From positions 1 through 35,014 of the IMG/VR virus record IMGVR_UViG_3300044620_000972: a DNA stretch of 35,014 bases. One strand, written 5' to 3'. The DNA comes from a virus. The position numbers and the translations under genes are program-made. The notes under the pieces are model-generated. The model did no database searches and was not told the DNA's origin. It was given only the letters and a program-made list of their open reading frames with translations. This document shows positions 31,837 to 35,014 of this stretch, one piece after another (within the stretch, counting starts at the first letter, position 1; every line of letters starts with the position of its first letter).

Positions 31837-32409
31837 CTTGAATTGAGCTTTTGATAAGACTTCAAAAAAATTATCGTCAAACCAAAGACCTATCAAGTCT
31901 TCACTCATTGACTTTACCACCTTCTCACCGTCTTTCAAGCAAAAAATGAAATAAATCGGAATTTTCCCATCTTTTAAATGTAATAGGATCGAATGTGATA
32001 AACCTTCACAATGATGAGCATAGTCATCAATGTTTATCCCCTTTTCAGAGATAAATTGTTCTACAAACTTAAAAGATTCTTCTGCCTTCTCTAACATCAT
32101 ATCAGAGTCTGGTTCAGAACTTAAAAGTTGTTTTAAATATAGATCATAAGCCTTAATAGCTCTTCTAGTAAGATAAAATTTTAAATCGAAATATTGTTCG
32201 TCTTTAAAAACTATATAAGGTGCTGATAAAAAATCTTTTACACTAATGTTTTTAAACTCTTCAAAAAAAGTATTAAGCCTTTTTAGCGTTTCTACCTTTT
32301 CCTTTTCCAGTCCTTGGAACTCTTGCCGCAACCTGAACGGTTTTCCTCGTAGTTTTCGTGATAACGACAGGTGTTCGTTGTATAGATATTTTTCGAAATT
32401 CGTGAGCAT
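31768..32409 (-). CDS. Hypothetical protein upstream of gp32
   Basis: The protein has 213 residues and is not firmly recognised. It begins MLTNFEKYLYNEHLSLSRKL, followed by RGKPFRLRQEF, an acidic-basic helix and VKDFLSAPYIVFKDEQYFDL, then YLTRRAIKAYDLYLKQL and DGKIPIYFIFCLKDGE. The C-terminal dozen residues are low-complexity (NKINNINKIN) and are encoded by the same 9-base repeats that form the gp32 leader. T4 has the helicase loader gene 59 (217 residues) at the same place, but I see no convincing sequence match. The start overlaps the preceding gene by 137 bases. Confidence 0.65.
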   Translation of the reverse strand: MLTNFEKYLYNEHLSLSRKLRGKPFRLRQEFQGLEKEKVETLKRLNTFFEEFKNISVKDFLSAPYIVFKDEQYFDLKFYLTRRAIKAYDLYLKQLLSSEPDSDMMLEKAEESFKFVEQFISEKGINIDDYAHHCEGLSHSILLHLKDGKIPIYFIFCLKDGEKVVKSMSEDLIGLWFDDNFFEVLSKAQFKFNKSIKLKSLIINKINNINKIN

Positions 32410-32686
32410 TTTTCTTAATAATAGTTCCTTTAGGTGAATTTAAAAATTTTGAAATGTACTTACTTTTTGCAATTGTTGGATCGTAATCGATAATAAATTT
32501 AAGAAGTTCATAATCTGTATCAATACATATAAGATCTTTTAAAATATTTTTATAATTTTCATTCTTAATAAGTTCAAGAAATATATTTGCTATATTCAAT
32601 CTTTTACCATTAATGATACACAGAAAACTACAAAAACATAAAAACTTGTGCTCTATCAACTTTTTATCGATAACATGATGGATCAT
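32273..32686 (-). CDS. Hypothetical protein with basic C-terminal tail
   Basis: The protein has 137 residues and is not recognised. The first 90 are helical with several Cys (FLCFCSFLCIINGKRLNIAN, KNENYKNILKDLICIDTDYE). The last 50 are strongly basic and end in TGKGKGRNAKKA, suggesting contact with nucleic acid. The basic tail is encoded in the 137 bases that overlap the next gene in another frame, so either both frames are used or one start is wrong. A weak late-like box (TAACTA) stands 5 bases before the ATG. Confidence 0.5.
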   Translation of the reverse strand: MIHHVIDKKLIEHKFLCFCSFLCIINGKRLNIANIFLELIKNENYKNILKDLICIDTDYELLKFIIDYDPTIAKSKYISKFLNSPKGTIIKKNAHEFRKISIQRTPVVITKTTRKTVQVAARVPRTGKGKGRNAKKA

Positions 32687-32716
32687 TAAAATAGTTAATC
32701 ACCCATCATAAAAAAT

Positions 32717-34048
32717 CTACTCCGATAAATCTTCCAACGATTCTTCTTCTTCACTATCTTCAATAGTACACATAGTATTATTGAATTCATCATCTTCAAT
32801 TAATGTTAATGTATCTGTATCTAACTTGAATGCATATTCACCATAGTTAGCACCCCAACGATTCTTTAACATTTTAAATCTCATTACAGGTAATGATTTC
32901 TCTCCAGTTTTCTTATATACACCAAAGATAAAATCACAAGTAGCAGCAATATTAATAGATTCCGATAGATTTGCCAACTCTGGCCCATTATCTTCATCAA
33001 ATCCACCACGATTAATTTGTGTAGCTGTAATAAAAGGACAAGCAAATACATATGATAACGCCCTTACTTGTTCTGTAACATACTTTAATCTTTCATAAGA
33101 ATTGTTACCAACTTCTCCATGTAAAAGATTCAAATAATCAATTACTACAGCATCGACTTTAAATCCACTATCATTTACAGACTTAATATATGCTTCCAAT
33201 TGACTTGGGGTAATTTTACTTGGGGGAAATTCTTTAATCATCAACTGGCCAATATTACTTCTGGTTTTATAAATCTCCATTGCTTCTGCAATCTCATCAG
33301 CTTTCTCTTTTAATTTATAAATTGGAATCTTTATCATCCCAGAAGTAATCCTAGATGCATACATCATCTCAGACATTTCCAATGATATAAGTAAAACATT
33401 CTTACCATTCTCTACAATATTTTTAGCCAGATTACCAAGTACAATACTCTTTCCCACATTTACTTGACCCACAACAAGATACAAAGCTTTTCCTTCAGCC
33501 CTAAATCCTCCATCCATAATATTATCCAACCAATTAAATTTGGATTTCAAAAAGCTTTCTTTTAGCTTCAAAGATTCTACTAACAAGTCATAATCTTTAG
33601 TAATATTAAAACCACCTTTATTATCTAGATTTATTTTACAACGCTTTTCAAATGAATCCAGAATCTTAGAAGAATCAATATTACCAGATTGAATATCATC
33701 AACGACACTAATCATTGCTTTATAAATGCCACGTTCTTTTAAGAATCTTTCAGTACAATTATAAAGCTCAGTATCATTAAATGATTTATCAAGAATTTTG
33801 AAGTCATTCAAAATCTTTACAAAAGATTCAGACAATTCTTTTGAATTGATATAGTTTTTAACTTCAGTTAAATTTGGAAAGATATTCTTTTCTGAAAAGA
33901 TTTTTTGAACGAGAGAAATGATATTCTTTCGATCTTTATCATGAACATAATCCAATTCAAAAAATGGATTAATCCTAGAAAAATAATTCTTATCAGTAAG
34001 CATCTTATAGCAAAAGATGCTTTCAAAATTATCCAAATTCAAAGTCAT
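32717..34048 (-). CDS. 41: Replicative DNA helicase, gp41-like (DnaB family)
   Basis: The protein has 443 residues (T4 gp41 has 475). The RecA-like motor shows Walker A GQVNVGKS at 194-201, the downstream helix EMSEMMYASRITSGM, Walker B AVVIDYLNLL at about 300-309 and the sensor ATQINRGGF at 342-350. The N-terminal domain (1-150) is helical, as in DnaB helicases. The hexamer unwinds DNA ahead of the fork and works with the gp61 primase, encoded downstream. The C-terminus is very acidic (EDSEEEESLEDLSE). The gene follows the glycosyltransferase gene by 15 bases and has a possible sigma-70 -10 element of its own. Confidence 0.95.
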   Translation of the reverse strand: MTLNLDNFESIFCYKMLTDKNYFSRINPFFELDYVHDKDRKNIISLVQKIFSEKNIFPNLTEVKNYINSKELSESFVKILNDFKILDKSFNDTELYNCTERFLKERGIYKAMISVVDDIQSGNIDSSKILDSFEKRCKINLDNKGGFNITKDYDLLVESLKLKESFLKSKFNWLDNIMDGGFRAEGKALYLVVGQVNVGKSIVLGNLAKNIVENGKNVLLISLEMSEMMYASRITSGMIKIPIYKLKEKADEIAEAMEIYKTRSNIGQLMIKEFPPSKITPSQLEAYIKSVNDSGFKVDAVVIDYLNLLHGEVGNNSYERLKYVTEQVRALSYVFACPFITATQINRGGFDEDNGPELANLSESINIAATCDFIFGVYKKTGEKSLPVMRFKMLKNRWGANYGEYAFKLDTDTLTLIEDDEFNNTMCTIEDSEEEESLEDLSE

Positions 34049-34057
34049 ACTCTCAAG

Positions 34058-34063
34058 ATTATA
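34058..34063 (-). promoter_or_regulatory. Possible -10 element of the helicase gene (TATAAT)
   Basis: A perfect TATAAT ends 9 bases before the ATG at 34048. A poor -35 (TTGCAA) lies 15 bases upstream, so the promoter is uncertain. Confidence 0.4.
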
Positions 34064-34756
34064 CTATTGAGCGTATTCTTGCAAGAACTTTTGATTACTA
34101 TCTTTCCACAATTTATCTTCCATCGACAATAAACCCGGAGATTGATGGATAACATGAATCGGATAAACTCCAATCTTTAATCCTTTTCTGTTAGCATCAA
34201 TACAAGATGCAAGATCATAATGATGGAATGTATAATTCTCATTAAATCTCCAACCCTTATCAAGAATAGATGGTAAATGAATTGCCATAAATAATCCATC
34301 AATTAATGCTACTCTAGATGGTGTTGGACCAAATGCTGTCATATATGTCTGATTACTATCTTTAGATGCTGGATGAGCTACTTGGCCTCTATGATCCTTT
34401 CTCTCAGACATAATATGCCATAATGCTGGATTATTCAATCTAGGATTAAGACATCCAGCTAATCCTACAATATCATAACCTAATTGCTTTTTTGCATACA
34501 TGATCTTTTCCACCAACTTCAAATCATCAATATATACATCATCATGACAAAACACCAGATAATTTATGTCTAGATTTTTATACTGCTCTATTTTTTCATT
34601 ATATACTTCAGGTAAACCTTTTGTATTTTCATAAACAAAATCAAATATAATATCTCCTCTATACTTAAAATCATCCATACATCTATACAATGAAGAATTT
34701 TTAGATTCTTCTTCGGTGTGTCTTGTACAAGAAATAACAGCTAAATTAATGCTCAT
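34064..34756 (-). CDS. Glycosyltransferase, GT-A fold (StrF-like GT2 type)
   Basis: The protein has 230 residues. The N-terminus has a strand-helix start (INLAVISCTRHTEEESKNSS). A strand followed by His-Asp-Asp (YLVFCHDDVYI, residues 67-75) looks like the metal-binding DxD motif, and the second half has LIDGLFMAI, GWRFNENYTFHHYDLA (His178, Asp181) and IHVIHQSPGL, the layout of StrF-like glycosyltransferases. It transfers sugar from a nucleotide sugar to an unknown acceptor: phage DNA, a virion protein or host surface sugar are all possible. A late-like box (TAGATA) precedes the start by 5 bases. The gene is upstream of the helicase. Confidence 0.65.
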   Translation of the reverse strand: MSINLAVISCTRHTEEESKNSSLYRCMDDFKYRGDIIFDFVYENTKGLPEVYNEKIEQYKNLDINYLVFCHDDVYIDDLKLVEKIMYAKKQLGYDIVGLAGCLNPRLNNPALWHIMSERKDHRGQVAHPASKDSNQTYMTAFGPTPSRVALIDGLFMAIHLPSILDKGWRFNENYTFHHYDLASCIDANRKGLKIGVYPIHVIHQSPGLLSMEDKLWKDSNQKFLQEYAQ

Positions 34757-34761
34757 ACAAA

Positions 34762-34769
34762 TATCTATT
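34762..34769 (-). promoter_or_regulatory. Late-like box of the glycosyltransferase gene (TAGATA)
   Basis: TAGATA, one mismatch from TAAATA, is 5 bases before the ATG at 34756, divergent from the box at 34777-34784. Confidence 0.4.
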
Positions 34770-34776
34770 CAAAAAA

Positions 34777-34784
34777 GATAAATA
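34777..34784 (+). promoter_or_regulatory. Late promoter of the gene at 34791 (GATAAATA)
   Basis: GATAAATA is 6 bases before the ATG at 34791. Confidence 0.7.
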
Positions 34785-34790
34785 GTAAAT

Positions 34791-35014
34791 ATGAGAATTT
34801 TAAGAAGACCCGGTTTTGCGGATTATATTTTAAACGAAGGTAGAATTCATACAGATATTCTTAAGAAAAGAATCGCAGATTGCTTGGATAGAAATACTCT
34901 TGGCAAATCTCCAGTTTATGTAGTTCAAAAAATTGCAGAAGAACTTAAATTAAAGTATGGTGAAAACTTCGATTTATCAATATTAAAAGCTGATGAAATC
35001 GTTCAAATCGCTAA
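34791..35014 (+). CDS. Hypothetical late protein, partial (3' end outside window)
   Basis: Only the first 74 residues are in the window. The product begins MRILRRPGFADYILNEGRIH and continues with helices (TDILKKRIADCLDRNT, VYVVQKIAEELKLKYGENFD). It is not recognised. It has a good late box, so it is likely a late gene on the plus strand, divergent from the glycosyltransferase gene. Confidence 0.7.
   Translation, partial: MRILRRPGFADYILNEGRIHTDILKKRIADCLDRNTLGKSPVYVVQKIAEELKLKYGENFDLSILKADEIVQIA

Noticed and set aside
31768-32409. Naming the gene before gp32 as helicase loader gp59
   Set aside because: Length and position fit, but I see no shared sequence pattern with T4 gp59.
1-35014. tRNA genes, homing endonucleases, integrase or insertion sequences
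   Set aside because: None was recognised; all gaps are under about 75 bases and hold promoters or terminators.

Overview
The window is a stretch of an AT-rich, densely packed genome of a tailed phage with a contractile tail (myovirus) from the broad T4 superfamily. The evidence is a set of T4-type proteins that can be recognised from motifs: baseplate wedge gp6, gp25 and gp53, a gp27-like hub, tail sheath (gp18), tail tube (gp19), large terminase (gp17), neck protein (gp14), clamp loader ATPase (gp44), sliding clamp (gp45), single-strand binding protein (gp32), replicative helicase (gp41) and primase (gp61). Many proteins are far from T4 itself and the gene order differs. The host cannot be named from the sequence. 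Almost no gene has a Shine-Dalgarno site, the standard stop codons (including TGA) are used, and no tRNA, integrase, transposon or CRISPR array was seen.

Layout. Positions 1-1250 (minus strand) carry baseplate wedge genes gp6 (cut by the window edge) and gp25. Positions 1283-3689 hold a small block in which early-type genes (clamp loader and dUTPase, minus strand) lie between two plus-strand genes, one of them a candidate small terminase. Positions 3690-21392 are one long minus-strand morphogenesis module, read from the far end: terminase, a tube-fold protein, sheath, tube, a second tube-fold protein, two gp26/gp51-like baseplate proteins, a 1523-residue tape measure, a tube-associated baseplate protein, gp53, a gp27-like hub and a hub protein with a predicted cell-wall-degrading domain. 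Positions 21467-23456 (plus strand) hold an acidic protein, an unknown protein and the gp14-like neck protein. Positions 23453-25847 form an adhesion cassette: an Ig-like protein, a fibre with 14-residue repeats and an L-type-lectin-like protein. Positions 25822-27775 hold small unknown genes. Positions 27772-34048 (minus strand) are the replication module, helicase to primase through gp32 and the sliding clamp. A glycosyltransferase and the start of a plus-strand gene close the window. No stretch over 300 bases lacks a gene; the largest gaps are about 70 bases (13176-13247 and 21393-21466) and hold promoters and a terminator.

Regulation. Nineteen genes carry a T4-late-type box (consensus NNTAAATA) immediately before the start codon, in 13 cases exactly 5 bases before it. 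In T4 this box puts transcription start about 6 bases downstream, which here is the first base of the start codon, so the late mRNAs are predicted to be leaderless. The box decided several starts below (3213, 14923 and a GTG at 22139). It is common before virion genes and rare in the replication block, where dUTPase and primase have sigma-70-type promoters instead, also placed so that the leader is nearly absent. A second genome-wide signal is that the pentamer CCWGG (W = A or T) was not found anywhere in the window, and all 18 Pro-Gly dipeptides are written with CCC or CCG, giving CCSGG. That is strong evidence of selection against an EcoRII/Dcm-type site.
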